Origin: Chryseobacterium gleum
GTDB taxonomy: Bacteria > Bacteroidota > Bacteroidia > Flavobacteriales_D > Crocinitomicaceae
Assembly: GCA_945888625.1 (NCBI GenBank)
Contig: CAMDAH010000017.1
Span: forward strand, 1 to 50,432
DNA length: 50,432 bases
Direction: 5' to 3'
Below the pieces are notes generated by a model. That model had not been told where the DNA came from and made no database searches. It worked only from the letters and a program-made list of their open reading frames with translations. Of this stretch, positions 33,787 through 42,679 are shown piece by piece (positions within the stretch are counted from its first letter, which is position 1; every line of letters begins with the position of its first letter). Made by a program: the position numbers and the translations under genes.

Positions 33787-34821
33787 ATGGAGCATGTAAA
33801 TTTTATGCAAAGGTGCATTGACCTTGCCTATCTTGGCCAAGGTTATGTTAGTCCAAACCCAATGGTTGGTTGTGTAATTGTTAAAAATGGAATGATAATT
33901 GGGGAAGGTTACCATGCTGAATTTGGTGGTAAACACGCCGAAATTGTTGCTATTGAGAGCGTAGAATTTCCTGATGAAATAGAAAATTCTACTGTATACA
34001 TATCGCTAGAACCCTGCGTTCATACCGGTAAAACCCCGCCTTGTATAACAGCACTTATCGGTGGCAAAGTCAAAAAAGTCGTAATTGGCAGTAGAGACAA
34101 CAACCCTTTAGTCGGAGGAAAGGGAATTGAAGCATTAAAACGAGCAGGAATTGAAGTTGAAGAGAACATCCTGAGCGAAGAATGCCAAACACTAAATAAA
34201 CGATTTTTTACTTTTCATGAGAAGCGACGACCCTACGTTATATTAAAATGGGCACAAACTTCCGATGGATACTTAGACAAAGCGAGATATGCAGGTGAAA
34301 AAGGCATTAATTGGATATCATCGCCCCAATCAAAAGTTCTTGTACATAAATGGCGGAGTGAAGAGCAGAGTATACTTGTTGGAAGAAATACGATACTAAA
34401 TGATAACCCCTCCCTTACCGTTCGCGAGATAAGTGGCAAAAATCCAATCCGAATTATTATCGATAGTCAAATGCAATTGAGCAAAGACGTCAATATTTTT
34501 TCAAAAGACGCTCCGACGATCATTTTCAATCGAATTACCAATAAAAAAACGGAAGCTGTTGAATGGATAAAAATTCAAGAAACCTCCACCAAATTTATTT
34601 TAGAAGAACTTTACAAGCGCAACATCTTATCGGTTTTAGTTGAAGGCGGGAGTAGAACGCTTCAATACTTTTTAATTGACAACGTATGGGACGAAGCTAG
34701 AGTAATAGTTGGCGATGTGCGTTTCGGCGAAGGGATTAAGGCACCAATTATAAATAAAGTACCCATCCGAGCACATCAATTCAGTGCGCATGATATGATT
34801 TATTATTATCTAAGAAAATGA
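33787..34821 (+). CDS. ribD: Bifunctional riboflavin biosynthesis deaminase/reductase RibD
   Basis: The 344-residue protein combines the deaminase and reductase needed for steps 2 and 3 of riboflavin synthesis (deamination of the pyrimidine and reduction of the ribosyl side chain). N-terminal deaminase: GGKHAEIVAI (HAE zinc motif near residues 47-49) and PCVHTGKTPPC (zinc Cys residues near 76-85). C-terminal reductase: KWAQTSDGYLD near 155, ILVGRNTILNDNPSLTVRE near 197 and LVEGGSRTLQYFL near 286. Start is ATG 33787 (MEHVNFMQRC), diverging from era. The stop overlaps the next start by 4 bp (ATGA). Confidence 0.95.
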   Translation: MEHVNFMQRCIDLAYLGQGYVSPNPMVGCVIVKNGMIIGEGYHAEFGGKHAEIVAIESVEFPDEIENSTVYISLEPCVHTGKTPPCITALIGGKVKKVVIGSRDNNPLVGGKGIEALKRAGIEVEENILSEECQTLNKRFFTFHEKRRPYVILKWAQTSDGYLDKARYAGEKGINWISSPQSKVLVHKWRSEEQSILVGRNTILNDNPSLTVREISGKNPIRIIIDSQMQLSKDVNIFSKDAPTIIFNRITNKKTEAVEWIKIQETSTKFILEELYKRNILSVLVEGGSRTLQYFLIDNVWDEARVIVGDVRFGEGIKAPIINKVPIRAHQFSAHDMIYYYLRK

Positions 34822-35690
34822 TTGAATTAATAAGCTGTATTATTTGCTCAAGTTTAATTTTTGTGCTCTTCAAACTTTTCCCTAAGTATAAGGTGGATAC
34901 TTTTCAAGCGATTGTTTTTAATTACTTTACAGCAGCCATTTGCGGCACAATTTTCTTTCATCAAGAATTTAGAGGGCTCGAAAGTTACCAACTCATTACC
35001 TTAAACTACGCTATTTCCTGCGCTATTTTATTCATATCATTATTTCTCATTATGGGCATAAGTGCGCAAAAAAATGGTGTTTCTTCTACCTCTGTAGCTG
35101 TTAAAATGTCAATGGCAATTTCCATGTTAGCCATGATTAGCTACAACCAAGAAAGCCTAACAATACTCAAATTAAGCGGCCTAGCTGCGGCAATTCTAGG
35201 CGTTGTCTTAGTCTCCATGCCAGATAAAAATGAAAAAAAAGGACAGCAAACCATCTGGATGTTAATTATACTATTTTTTGGAAGTGGCTTGCTTGATTTT
35301 CTACTCAATGTTGCACAAAAAAGCAAACTCAACGGACTACATCCTGGATTATTCTCGGCGTTAGGCTTTTTGATGGCAGGCGTGATTGGTTCGCTAATTT
35401 TAGTTGTACAAATAGTTCGTAAAAAGAAGAAATTGGCACTTAAAAATTTAATTGCAGGGGTGTTCCTTGGTGTTCCTAATTACTTTTCGATTTATCTTTT
35501 ACTAGCTGCTTATCAAACGACAGGTTGGTCGGACTCTACCGTACTGGCGATTATAAATGTTTCAGTAGTAATATTAGCATCCATCATTGGCTTAATGATT
35601 TTTTCTGAACGACTTAACCTAAAGAAAACGATTGGACTTTGTTTTTCAATTCTAGCCATTATCATTTTGTATATTTCCAATGCTCGCTAG
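34818..35690 (+). CDS. EamA-family (drug/metabolite) transporter
   Basis: The 290-residue protein is mostly hydrophobic with about ten transmembrane helices, the usual count for a two-EamA-repeat transporter (for instance LISCIICSSLIFVLF, AISMLAMISY, AAAILGVVLVSM, ALGFLMAGVIGSLILVV, FSILAIIILY). A second-half segment (AIINVSVVILASIIGLMIFSERL) has the conserved Glu after the helix hinge of EamA domains. The start overlaps the ribD stop by 4 bp, so it is translated with ribD; substrate unknown. A vitamin or precursor export role next to ribD is possible but unproven. Confidence 0.85.
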   Translation: MIELISCIICSSLIFVLFKLFPKYKVDTFQAIVFNYFTAAICGTIFFHQEFRGLESYQLITLNYAISCAILFISLFLIMGISAQKNGVSSTSVAVKMSMAISMLAMISYNQESLTILKLSGLAAAILGVVLVSMPDKNEKKGQQTIWMLIILFFGSGLLDFLLNVAQKSKLNGLHPGLFSALGFLMAGVIGSLILVVQIVRKKKKLALKNLIAGVFLGVPNYFSIYLLLAAYQTTGWSDSTVLAIINVSVVILASIIGLMIFSERLNLKKTIGLCFSILAIIILYISNAR

Positions 35691-35764
35691 AGAAGAGTAT
35701 TTTATATCTCATTAATTATTTAATTAAGCCATTTATTTCTTAATTTAGCTGAAAGAAAAGTTAC

Positions 35765-38700
35765 ATGCGGAAATTTATACTTCTAATTTTCTTATTACCG
35801 GTTGGCATCTTGTTTTCTCAATTAAATATTAATGAAGCGAGTAATGCAAATGGGAATACCATTGTTTTGCCGAACGGAAGCACCCCAGATTGGATAGAAA
35901 TTTATAATGGTTCAGCAATCCCAGCCAATATTGGAGGGTATGGGCTAAGTGATGATAGAAACTTGCCTTTGAAATGGACTTTTCCTACCACAATGATTAG
36001 CCCATTAGGTTTTTTAGTTGTCCATGCAGTAAATAAAAACACCGTAAATTTTATTGATCACTATGAAACAGCGGTATTTGCAGATTCTATTTGGCAATAT
36101 GAAACACCCATTGCCGAGATACCCCAATGGAATAGTAGCACCTTTAACAGCGGCGCTTGGTCGAGTGGACCAGCAAGCATTGGTTATGGTGACGGCGATG
36201 ATGCAACAGATATAATTGGACCATTTACGACCATTTATTCTAGGATCAACTTTCAATGCACGAACATAAATGCCATTAAAAAAACAATCCTAGACATCGA
36301 TTATGACGATGGATTTGTAGCTTACTTGAATGGTATTGAAATCGCACGTGCAGGTCTGACAGGTACGCCACCGACATGGGATGAATTAGCGAATGGCCAT
36401 GATCCAGCACTCCCACAAGGTCTCGCTATTCCATCTTTTGAAATTGATACGACCACTATTCAAGCAGCCCTTATCCTTGGGAATAATGTGCTTGCCATTG
36501 AAATTCACAATTCAGATCCGAATTCATCCGATTTAACCGGAAAGCCCTATTTAACATTTGGCTATGGCACCCCAGGTACATTTGCAAGCGGAACAACGCA
36601 TCCCTATTTCACTGCAATTGTTGGAGGAGCATTAGAGACAAATTTTGGCATCTCAACAAGTGGTGAAATGCTTTACCTTTCAGATCCAACAGGTGTTTTT
36701 GTTGATTCATTGCATATAAGTGACCTTGAACCTAACATGTCGAATGGTAAAGCTGTGGATGGCGGAAGTCAAAGCGCCACTTTTAGTGTCCCAACACCCA
36801 ATGCTTCAAACAATACGTCCATTGGTTATGATGGCTATGAAAATCAAGCAACCATCACCAATAATGGCGGCGTATTTCAAGGACCTATTCTTGCTAATAT
36901 CGTTAATAATTCTGTGGCAAATGGTGAACTTAGGTACACCTTAACAGGTGTTAATCCAAGCGCAAATTCCCCGTTGGTGGTTGGACCCATCTTACTTTCG
37001 ACGAATTGTGTTTTGAAAGTTCGTTGTTTCCCAGTCGGAACGAATTTACTTCCAAGTTTAGTTAGTACAGAAACATTTTTATTTCAAGAAGATTTTACCT
37101 TACCCATTATTTCCTTGACAATTGATTCAGTAGACCTTTATGGAGGTAATGGAATTTTTGATAATTGGTGGACAGACTGGAGAAAGCCGTGTGTGGTAGA
37201 ATATTTTGACGCAAATGGGATCAAAAAGTTTGAAACAAGGGCCTCTGTAAAACCAGATGGAGGAGCAGGTGGAAGCCGATCCGCCCCGCAACATAGCGTT
37301 ACAATCGAACCCGCTCATTCCTTGTATGGAGAAGGGGTACCTGTCCACTATCCAATTATTCCTCAAAAACCATATATTGAAGATTATTATGCCCTCTTTA
37401 TTCGAAATGGTAGTAATTTTTGGAACCAATACCCACAAAGAGACGCTACCCTTTGCAGAATAATGGCAAAGACCAATGTTAATTCGCAAGCATATACCCC
37501 AGCAAACGTCTTCTTAAATGGTCAATATTTTGGTGTTTACGAGCTGCGGGAAAAAGCCAACGAAGGATATTTTAAAAATAATTACAATAACGACTTAGAT
37601 AGTTTAGACTTACTTTCAGTAAGTTATTTTTATGGCGCTGGAGTAATTAGAATAGTAAAAGGATCGGATACATCATTTTACTCCATGCGCGATTACATCA
37701 CTACAGCAGATGCTACGAGTCCTAGCTATTTTAATGACTGTAATAGCAAATTAGACTTGTATAATTACACAGATTACATTGCAGGAGAAAACTGGTATGC
37801 AAATGCCGATTGGATCTACAATAACATGAAAATGGCAAGGATGCGATCCACCGATAACAAATGGCATTTCTATTTACAAGATATAGAATGGGGCCTTGGT
37901 GGCTGGACCGATTATAATACCAATATGTTTGATTGGTTTAGGAACAACCAACAACCGAATCCATTTTGGCAAATCTATGATGCCTTGGTTCAAAACACAG
38001 AATTTAAAAATTATTTTGTGAATCGCTACGCAGACCTTATGAATTTCACTTTTCAAAGTAATAAATACACCCCTATTATAGACAGCTTATACTACGAATT
38101 ACTGCCAGATATGCCCAGGCATTTTCAATTATGGACAGGAGACGTAGCTGGAGGAATGGCAAACTTTGCCTATTGGCGAGATGTTCATATTGCGCAATTT
38201 AATAATCGAAATGCTGTCGTACGAGATCAAATGGTTACTGAATTTAATTTGGTAAAAAAAGTAAATGTTAGTTTAGAAGTATTTCCTGCAGGCGCTGGAT
38301 ATATCAAAATTTCTACTATTGTACCGGAAACACTTCCATGGACAGGCGTTTATTTTGACGGTGTTCCCGTAAAAATTACAGCCATCGCTAATCCTGGCTA
38401 TACCTTCAATAATTGGGTTCAAAATATGACACTTCCAGCAGGCAGCTTGTTACAGTCCAGTATAACCCAAAACATTGATCAAAATGATTTATTCAGAGCG
38501 GTATTTATTGGATCGCCGGAAGAACCATCCTTAACCATTTCAGAGGTTAATTACAACCCCGACGCAACAGTAGATGGTGGAAATTGGATTGAACTTCACA
38601 ATTTTGGAACTACCGCTATGGATTTAACAGCTTGGCATATTCAGACAAAGAACCATTACGATAAATTTAGTTTTGAGGACCAAACTATTATTCCACCTAA

Positions 38701-39760
38701 TGGCTATTTAGTGGTTTGTGAAAACATGGCACTTTTTAATAGCATGTATCCCCAAGTTCAAAATGTGGTAGGAGGAACTGGATTTGTATGGAGCAATAAA
38801 TACGACTCCATTCGAATTTTTAATCCTTTTGATAGCATGGCCTTGGTGGCGGTATACACAGACGAAGCCCCCTACCCTAAGTGTGCAGATGGTTGGGGGA
38901 GAACCTTAGAAAACAAACATACCTCTATTTCATTGCTTGATGAAAATTCATGGTTCTGTGGTTGCATCGGAGGATCACCTGGAAAAGCATACGAAGAATG
39001 TGAAGAGCCAATATATGTGAGTGAATTTAGCTACAATAACACCAACCAAATTTATAATGCCGGCGATTGGATTGAGCTCTACAATAATACTTCAAGCGAC
39101 ATTAATCTACTTGGCTACGTTTTCAAAGATTCCAAAAACGACCATGAATATATATTTCCATCTATAAATCTAGCACCTGATGCATTTCTTGTTGTAGGGA
39201 ATGACCTTAACTCCTTTAATTTAAGAAATCCTTTAGTGCAAAATGTAATTGGACAATTTGACTTTGGCCTGTCACCAAAAGATGGGATTCGCTTGTACGA
39301 TAACAATGGGATCTTAATCAGTAGTTTTAATTACGATACGATAGCTCCTTGGTCAACTATTCCAAGTTTCCAAGACTTTACAAATGAATATAATTTCTAT
39401 GATGGCTACCTTAACCCCAACAATGGCTTATCCTGGTTTATTGGCTGCGAAGGGGGATCGCCAGGCACAAAATATGTAACCTGTCCTGTATTACCAGATG
39501 GTGAATTTGCTTTTTTATATCCAAATCCTAGTTATTCAAATGTTACAATAAGCATCGACAACACCGCATCGGGAATTGGTGTGACGAAGTTGGTCATTTT
39601 TGATTTAAACGGCCGTGTACTTGAACAATACAATTTAGATAAAGTACAAGAATCAGTGATGAGTGTAGAAATAGACGTGGCACATTTCCTCCAAGGAGTC
39701 TATTATGTGAAAATTATACAAGCAGATCAAAGCAAGACGCTTCCCTTTGTAAAATTATAA
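35765..39760 (+). CDS. Giant CotH-kinase/lamin-tail surface protein with T9SS sorting domain
   Basis: The protein has 1331 residues with a signal peptide (MRKFILLIFLLPVGILF, cut near SQL). A lamin-tail domain follows (INEASNANGNTI...DWIEIYN, about 20-110), then beta modules, then a CotH-like region (about 445-810) with YFGVYELREKANEGYF, YTDYIAGENWYANADW and YLQDIEWGLGG. CotH proteins phosphorylate spore-coat or other proteins in other bacteria; here the role is unknown. A beta-grasp-like repeat (about 840-910) and two more lamin-tail domains (PSLTISEVNYNPD from 922, PIYVSEFSYNNT from 1081) follow, then a type A T9SS sorting domain from about 1248 (FLYPNPSYSNVTI). It is probably a surface-exposed protein. 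The stop lies 5 bp from that of the convergent acidic gene. Confidence 0.88.
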   Translation: MRKFILLIFLLPVGILFSQLNINEASNANGNTIVLPNGSTPDWIEIYNGSAIPANIGGYGLSDDRNLPLKWTFPTTMISPLGFLVVHAVNKNTVNFIDHYETAVFADSIWQYETPIAEIPQWNSSTFNSGAWSSGPASIGYGDGDDATDIIGPFTTIYSRINFQCTNINAIKKTILDIDYDDGFVAYLNGIEIARAGLTGTPPTWDELANGHDPALPQGLAIPSFEIDTTTIQAALILGNNVLAIEIHNSDPNSSDLTGKPYLTFGYGTPGTFASGTTHPYFTAIVGGALETNFGISTSGEMLYLSDPTGVFVDSLHISDLEPNMSNGKAVDGGSQSATFSVPTPNASNNTSIGYDGYENQATITNNGGVFQGPILANIVNNSVANGELRYTLTGVNPSANSPLVVGPILLSTNCVLKVRCFPVGTNLLPSLVSTETFLFQEDFTLPIISLTIDSVDLYGGNGIFDNWWTDWRKPCVVEYFDANGIKKFETRASVKPDGGAGGSRSAPQHSVTIEPAHSLYGEGVPVHYPIIPQKPYIEDYYALFIRNGSNFWNQYPQRDATLCRIMAKTNVNSQAYTPANVFLNGQYFGVYELREKANEGYFKNNYNNDLDSLDLLSVSYFYGAGVIRIVKGSDTSFYSMRDYITTADATSPSYFNDCNSKLDLYNYTDYIAGENWYANADWIYNNMKMARMRSTDNKWHFYLQDIEWGLGGWTDYNTNMFDWFRNNQQPNPFWQIYDALVQNTEFKNYFVNRYADLMNFTFQSNKYTPIIDSLYYELLPDMPRHFQLWTGDVAGGMANFAYWRDVHIAQFNNRNAVVRDQMVTEFNLVKKVNVSLEVFPAGAGYIKISTIVPETLPWTGVYFDGVPVKITAIANPGYTFNNWVQNMTLPAGSLLQSSITQNIDQNDLFRAVFIGSPEEPSLTISEVNYNPDATVDGGNWIELHNFGTTAMDLTAWHIQTKNHYDKFSFEDQTIIPPNGYLVVCENMALFNSMYPQVQNVVGGTGFVWSNKYDSIRIFNPFDSMALVAVYTDEAPYPKCADGWGRTLENKHTSISLLDENSWFCGCIGGSPGKAYEECEEPIYVSEFSYNNTNQIYNAGDWIELYNNTSSDINLLGYVFKDSKNDHEYIFPSINLAPDAFLVVGNDLNSFNLRNPLVQNVIGQFDFGLSPKDGIRLYDNNGILISSFNYDTIAPWSTIPSFQDFTNEYNFYDGYLNPNNGLSWFIGCEGGSPGTKYVTCPVLPDGEFAFLYPNPSYSNVTISIDNTASGIGVTKLVIFDLNGRVLEQYNLDKVQESVMSVEIDVAHFLQGVYYVKIIQADQSKTLPFVKL

Positions 39761-39765
39761 TCTGA

Positions 39766-40245
39766 TTACGCTTTTATTGCTTTGTTAATTAGAGAAATCA
39801 TCCCAATGGTAACTATAAATAATTGGCTAGCCGTTTCTTCACTCAAAGAGGTCCCATCTTCATCATCTGTGGACACTTCCACCGCCATGAATTTTGCTAA
39901 ATCCGGTTGGTCACAAAAAGATTCAATTTCCTCCTCGTCTTCACTTTCGAAATAACTATCCAACATTTCAAAATAAGATTCTTGCATCGCATCGATGTCA
40001 TCATCAGAAACAACATTTAAAGCAATATCTTGTACTTCAAATGAATACATTATTAAGCAGAAATAATAAATTAATAATCCTTCCAATTCTTCATTTTCAT
40101 ATTCCGTGGGAGCTAACATCACGTAATCCAATAATTCAGGTTGTGCCAAGGCATAACGTTCAGATAAAGCCTCTAAAGCATCATCATCTAGGTTGTCAAC
40201 ATATGCAATTGCTGACTCAATACTTTTTAAACTTACGTGTGCCAT
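39766..40245 (-). CDS. Acidic hypothetical protein
   Basis: The 159-residue protein starts at ATG 40245. It is strongly acidic (many Asp/Glu, especially about 78-120, DDDIDAMQESYFEMLDSYF) and mostly helical. It contains a hydrophobic helix (LEGLLIYYFCLIMYSF, about 54-69) and a hydrophobic C-terminus (TASQLFIVTIGMISLINKAI). I do not recognise a family. The segment DNLDDDALEALSERYA near the start suggests a helical hairpin. The promoter box upstream is well formed, so it appears to be an independent gene. Function unknown. Confidence 0.65.
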   Translation of the reverse strand: MAHVSLKSIESAIAYVDNLDDDALEALSERYALAQPELLDYVMLAPTEYENEELEGLLIYYFCLIMYSFEVQDIALNVVSDDDIDAMQESYFEMLDSYFESEDEEEIESFCDQPDLAKFMAVEVSTDDEDGTSLSEETASQLFIVTIGMISLINKAIKA

Positions 40246-40261
40246 AATATCTAATTTTTAA

Positions 40262-40290
40262 CAAAGTTAAGATTCTCATTTTAATTTCAA
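40262..40290 (-). promoter_or_regulatory. Promoter for the acidic hypothetical gene
   Basis: On the minus strand TAACTTTG lies at 40269-40262, with TTG (40290-40288) 18 bp upstream. The -7 box ends 17 bp before the ATG at 40245. Confidence 0.5.
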
Positions 40291-40349
40291 CTTTTCAGGT
40301 GGCGCAGTTGGTTAAAAAAAGATTAAATTAACTTTACGAAAAAAAAATT

Positions 40350-40598
40350 ATGAAAAAAACAATTATTGACGTTAGAACAAAAGAAGAGTTTATGGGAGGT
40401 CACATTGAACATTCCTTGAATATACCATTACAAGAAATCATTAACCACGTGGAAGAAATAAAAACAATGGATGCCCCAATCATTTTTTGTTGTGCTAGTG
40501 GCGGAAGAAGCGGACAGGCAGCAGCCTATTTTAATTCCCTTGGAATTGAATCTGAAAATGGTGGTGGATGGATGGAATTAAACAAGAAAATTCAATAA
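40350..40598 (+). CDS. Single-domain rhodanese-like protein
   Basis: The 82-residue protein is shorter than a usual rhodanese domain (about 100). It opens MKKTIIDVRTKEEFMGGHIEHSLNIPL, matching the DVRT.EEF..GHI..A.NIP pattern, and carries FCCASGGRSGQAAAYF, where the second Cys (about residue 48) fits the CxxGxRS active-site loop. It should move sulfur or sulfane groups from a thiosulfate-like donor to a cytosolic acceptor. It sits 72 bp before trhO, another rhodanese-based enzyme, on the same strand; the two may be linked in sulfur or tRNA metabolism. Confidence 0.88.
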   Translation: MKKTIIDVRTKEEFMGGHIEHSLNIPLQEIINHVEEIKTMDAPIIFCCASGGRSGQAAAYFNSLGIESENGGGWMELNKKIQ

Positions 40599-40636
40599 AA
40601 TAAGTGACGCTATTTTTTAACGTTTAGATTTTGACT

Positions 40637-40644
40637 TATCTTTG
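40637..40644 (+). promoter_or_regulatory. Candidate -7 box for trhO
   Basis: TATCTTTG matches TAnnTTTG 27 bp before the trhO ATG. A T-rich stretch is present at -33 but not TTTG, so the call is partial. Confidence 0.35.
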
Positions 40645-40670
40645 AATTACCTTTTTTAATTTTACATAGC

Positions 40671-41720
40671 ATGCAACTGTGGAATACTTTAAATAAGGAG
40701 GAATTAGAAACAACACTGCGTGAGCTTGGTCATCAATTTATTACCATCTCTTTTTATCAATACGCAAACATTGCTAAGCCTCACTTATTTCGCGATGAAC
40801 TCTATCTCATGTGGAAAAAGTTTAATATTATCGGCAGAACCTACATTGCTTACGAGGGCATTAATGCCCAGATAGCAGTACCATCAGAATTCATAGGGCA
40901 ATTTAGAGAAGAACTATATCAAATAGATTTTCTTCATAACGTTCGGCTAAATTTTGCAGTCGAAGACTCAGCCGCTGAGTTTCCCTTCATTAAATTAAAA
41001 ATTAAAGTACGCGATAAAATTCTCGCAGACGGATTAAATGATAAAACATTTGATGTAAGAAAAATAGGAAAACACCTTAATGCATTAGAATTCAATCAAT
41101 TAACCGAAGACCCTGACACCTTATTAATCGATTTCAGAAATCATTATGAACATGAAGTTGGCTACTTTAAAGGTGCCATTTTACCGGATGTTGATACATT
41201 TAGAGATAGCCTTCCATTTATTGAGAAAACCTATTTAGAAGGAAACCAAGACAAAAATATCGTGATGTATTGTACCGGTGGTATTCGCTGTGAAAAAGCA
41301 TCAGCATGGTTTAGGCATAAAGGATATGAAAACGTGCATCAATTGGAGGGAGGAATCATCAAATATGCAAATGATGTAAATGAACAAAAACTTGAAAATA
41401 AATTCATTGGAAAAAACTTTGTATTCGATGAAAGAAGAGGAGAGCGAATAACGGAGGATATTGTTGCTGTTTGTCATCAATGCGGTGAACCAGCAGATGT
41501 GCATACAAATTGCATTAATAATGCATGTCATTTACTATTTATCCAATGCGCTTCTTGCAGAAAAAAAATGGAAAATTGCTGTTCAACAGAATGCCAAGAG
41601 ACCATTCATTTGAGCGAAGAAAATCAAAAATTACTTCGGAAAGGAAAAGATAACAGCAATAAAATTTTTAAAAAAGGACGTTCAAATAACTTAATTTTTA
41701 AGGTAAATTCACAAAAATAG
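40671..41720 (+). CDS. trhO: tRNA uridine(34) hydroxylase TrhO (rhodanese-type)
   Basis: The 349-residue protein matches the TrhO (YceA) family: an N-terminal ferredoxin-like UPF0176 part (about 20-110, with IAYEGINAQIAVP) and a rhodanese domain starting LIDFRNHYEHEVGYFKGA. The active-site loop is MYCTGGIRCEKASAWF (Cys near 201), followed by LEGGIIKYANDV. The C-terminal region has a Cys-rich cluster (CHQCGEPADVHTNC, then CASCRKKMENCCSTEC) that probably binds zinc. TrhO makes 5-hydroxyuridine at position 34 of tRNA. The tail is Lys/Asn-rich. lgt follows 34 bp later. Confidence 0.93.
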   Translation: MQLWNTLNKEELETTLRELGHQFITISFYQYANIAKPHLFRDELYLMWKKFNIIGRTYIAYEGINAQIAVPSEFIGQFREELYQIDFLHNVRLNFAVEDSAAEFPFIKLKIKVRDKILADGLNDKTFDVRKIGKHLNALEFNQLTEDPDTLLIDFRNHYEHEVGYFKGAILPDVDTFRDSLPFIEKTYLEGNQDKNIVMYCTGGIRCEKASAWFRHKGYENVHQLEGGIIKYANDVNEQKLENKFIGKNFVFDERRGERITEDIVAVCHQCGEPADVHTNCINNACHLLFIQCASCRKKMENCCSTECQETIHLSEENQKLLRKGKDNSNKIFKKGRSNNLIFKVNSQK

Positions 41721-41721
41721 C

Positions 41722-41729
41722 TACCTTTG
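41722..41729 (+). promoter_or_regulatory. Candidate -7 box for lgt
   Basis: TACCTTTG matches TAnnTTTG and lies 25 bp before the GTG start of lgt, just after the trhO stop. No TTTG is seen at the -33 distance. Confidence 0.35.
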
Positions 41730-41754
41730 AAACCAATCAAAAACATAAAATAAC

Positions 41755-42570
41755 GTGTTTCTAGCAATAAATTGGACCGTAAGTTCAGAAATAATTGAGG
41801 GTTGGAGAACACCCAATTGGTATGGACTTCTTTTTGTTACGGGACTCATCCTAGGCTATTTTGTAGTTAAAAAAATGTTTCAAAAAGAAAACATCTCCAA
41901 CGACATGTTAGATAAACTCGTCATGTATACAGTGGTAGCTACCATCATTGGCGCTCGATTGGGACATGTATTTTTCTATGACTGGGGACACTACAGCCAG
42001 CATCCAGAGGAAATCTTAATGGTTTGGAAGGGAGGACTTGCAAGCCATGGTGCTGCCATAACAATCTTAATTTCACTCTACATGTACTCAAAGTTTGTGG
42101 TAAAAAAACCTATACTTTGGATTTTAGACCTCATGTCAGCACCCATAGCAATAGGCGCAACATTTATACGATTTGGTAACTTAATGAATCATGAAATTGT
42201 TGGTCATGTAACCAATGTTCCATGGGCATTTAAGTTTAGTCGTTTCTACAACGATGCAACAGGGAATTACGATCCTTCTCCACGACATCCAACTCAATTG
42301 TATGAGGCGCTTGCCTACCTTTTAATCTTCGGCTTGTTACTGTTTTTTTTCTGGAAAAAGAATCTTTGGCAAAAACCTGGATTATTATTCGGTAGTTTTT
42401 TAATCCTTGTTTTTAGTGCACGCTTTTTTATTGAGTTTTTTAAGGAGGGGCAAACGGCAAGAGATTTTGAACAAGCAATCAATACGGGCCAACTACTCAG
42501 CATTCCATTTGTGATCGCAGGAATTTATCTTTTTGTAATCGCAATTAAAAAGAAACCAATCGTACAATAG
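41755..42570 (+). CDS. lgt: Prolipoprotein diacylglyceryl transferase
   Basis: The GTG at 41755 gives 271 residues. This inner-membrane enzyme moves diacylglycerol from phosphatidylglycerol to the lipobox Cys of prolipoproteins. Motifs seen: RTPNWYGLLFVTG near 18, GARLGHVFFYDW near 66, FIRFGNLMNHEIVGHVT near 139 (the Lgt signature) and HPTQLYEALAYL near 180. Hydrophobic segments fit about seven transmembrane helices. The GTG start fits the family, where the N-terminus begins shortly before the first helix; no ATG lies nearby. Confidence 0.93.
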   Translation: MFLAINWTVSSEIIEGWRTPNWYGLLFVTGLILGYFVVKKMFQKENISNDMLDKLVMYTVVATIIGARLGHVFFYDWGHYSQHPEEILMVWKGGLASHGAAITILISLYMYSKFVVKKPILWILDLMSAPIAIGATFIRFGNLMNHEIVGHVTNVPWAFKFSRFYNDATGNYDPSPRHPTQLYEALAYLLIFGLLLFFFWKKNLWQKPGLLFGSFLILVFSARFFIEFFKEGQTARDFEQAINTGQLLSIPFVIAGIYLFVIAIKKKPIVQ

Positions 42571-42648
42571 CCATTCAAAGACCCACAGACTTTGTAAAAC
42601 AATAACATTTCTGTGATGTATCGTGCATAGAAGTATCATTTTCATTCT

Positions 42649-42656
42649 TATATTTG
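42649..42656 (+). promoter_or_regulatory. Candidate -7 box for pdhA-pdhC
   Basis: TATATTTG matches TAnnTTTG 23 bp before the pdhA ATG. The -33 place is not a clear TTTG, so only the -7 box is supported. Confidence 0.4.
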
Positions 42657-42679
42657 TCCTTAAATAAAATAATTAAAAA

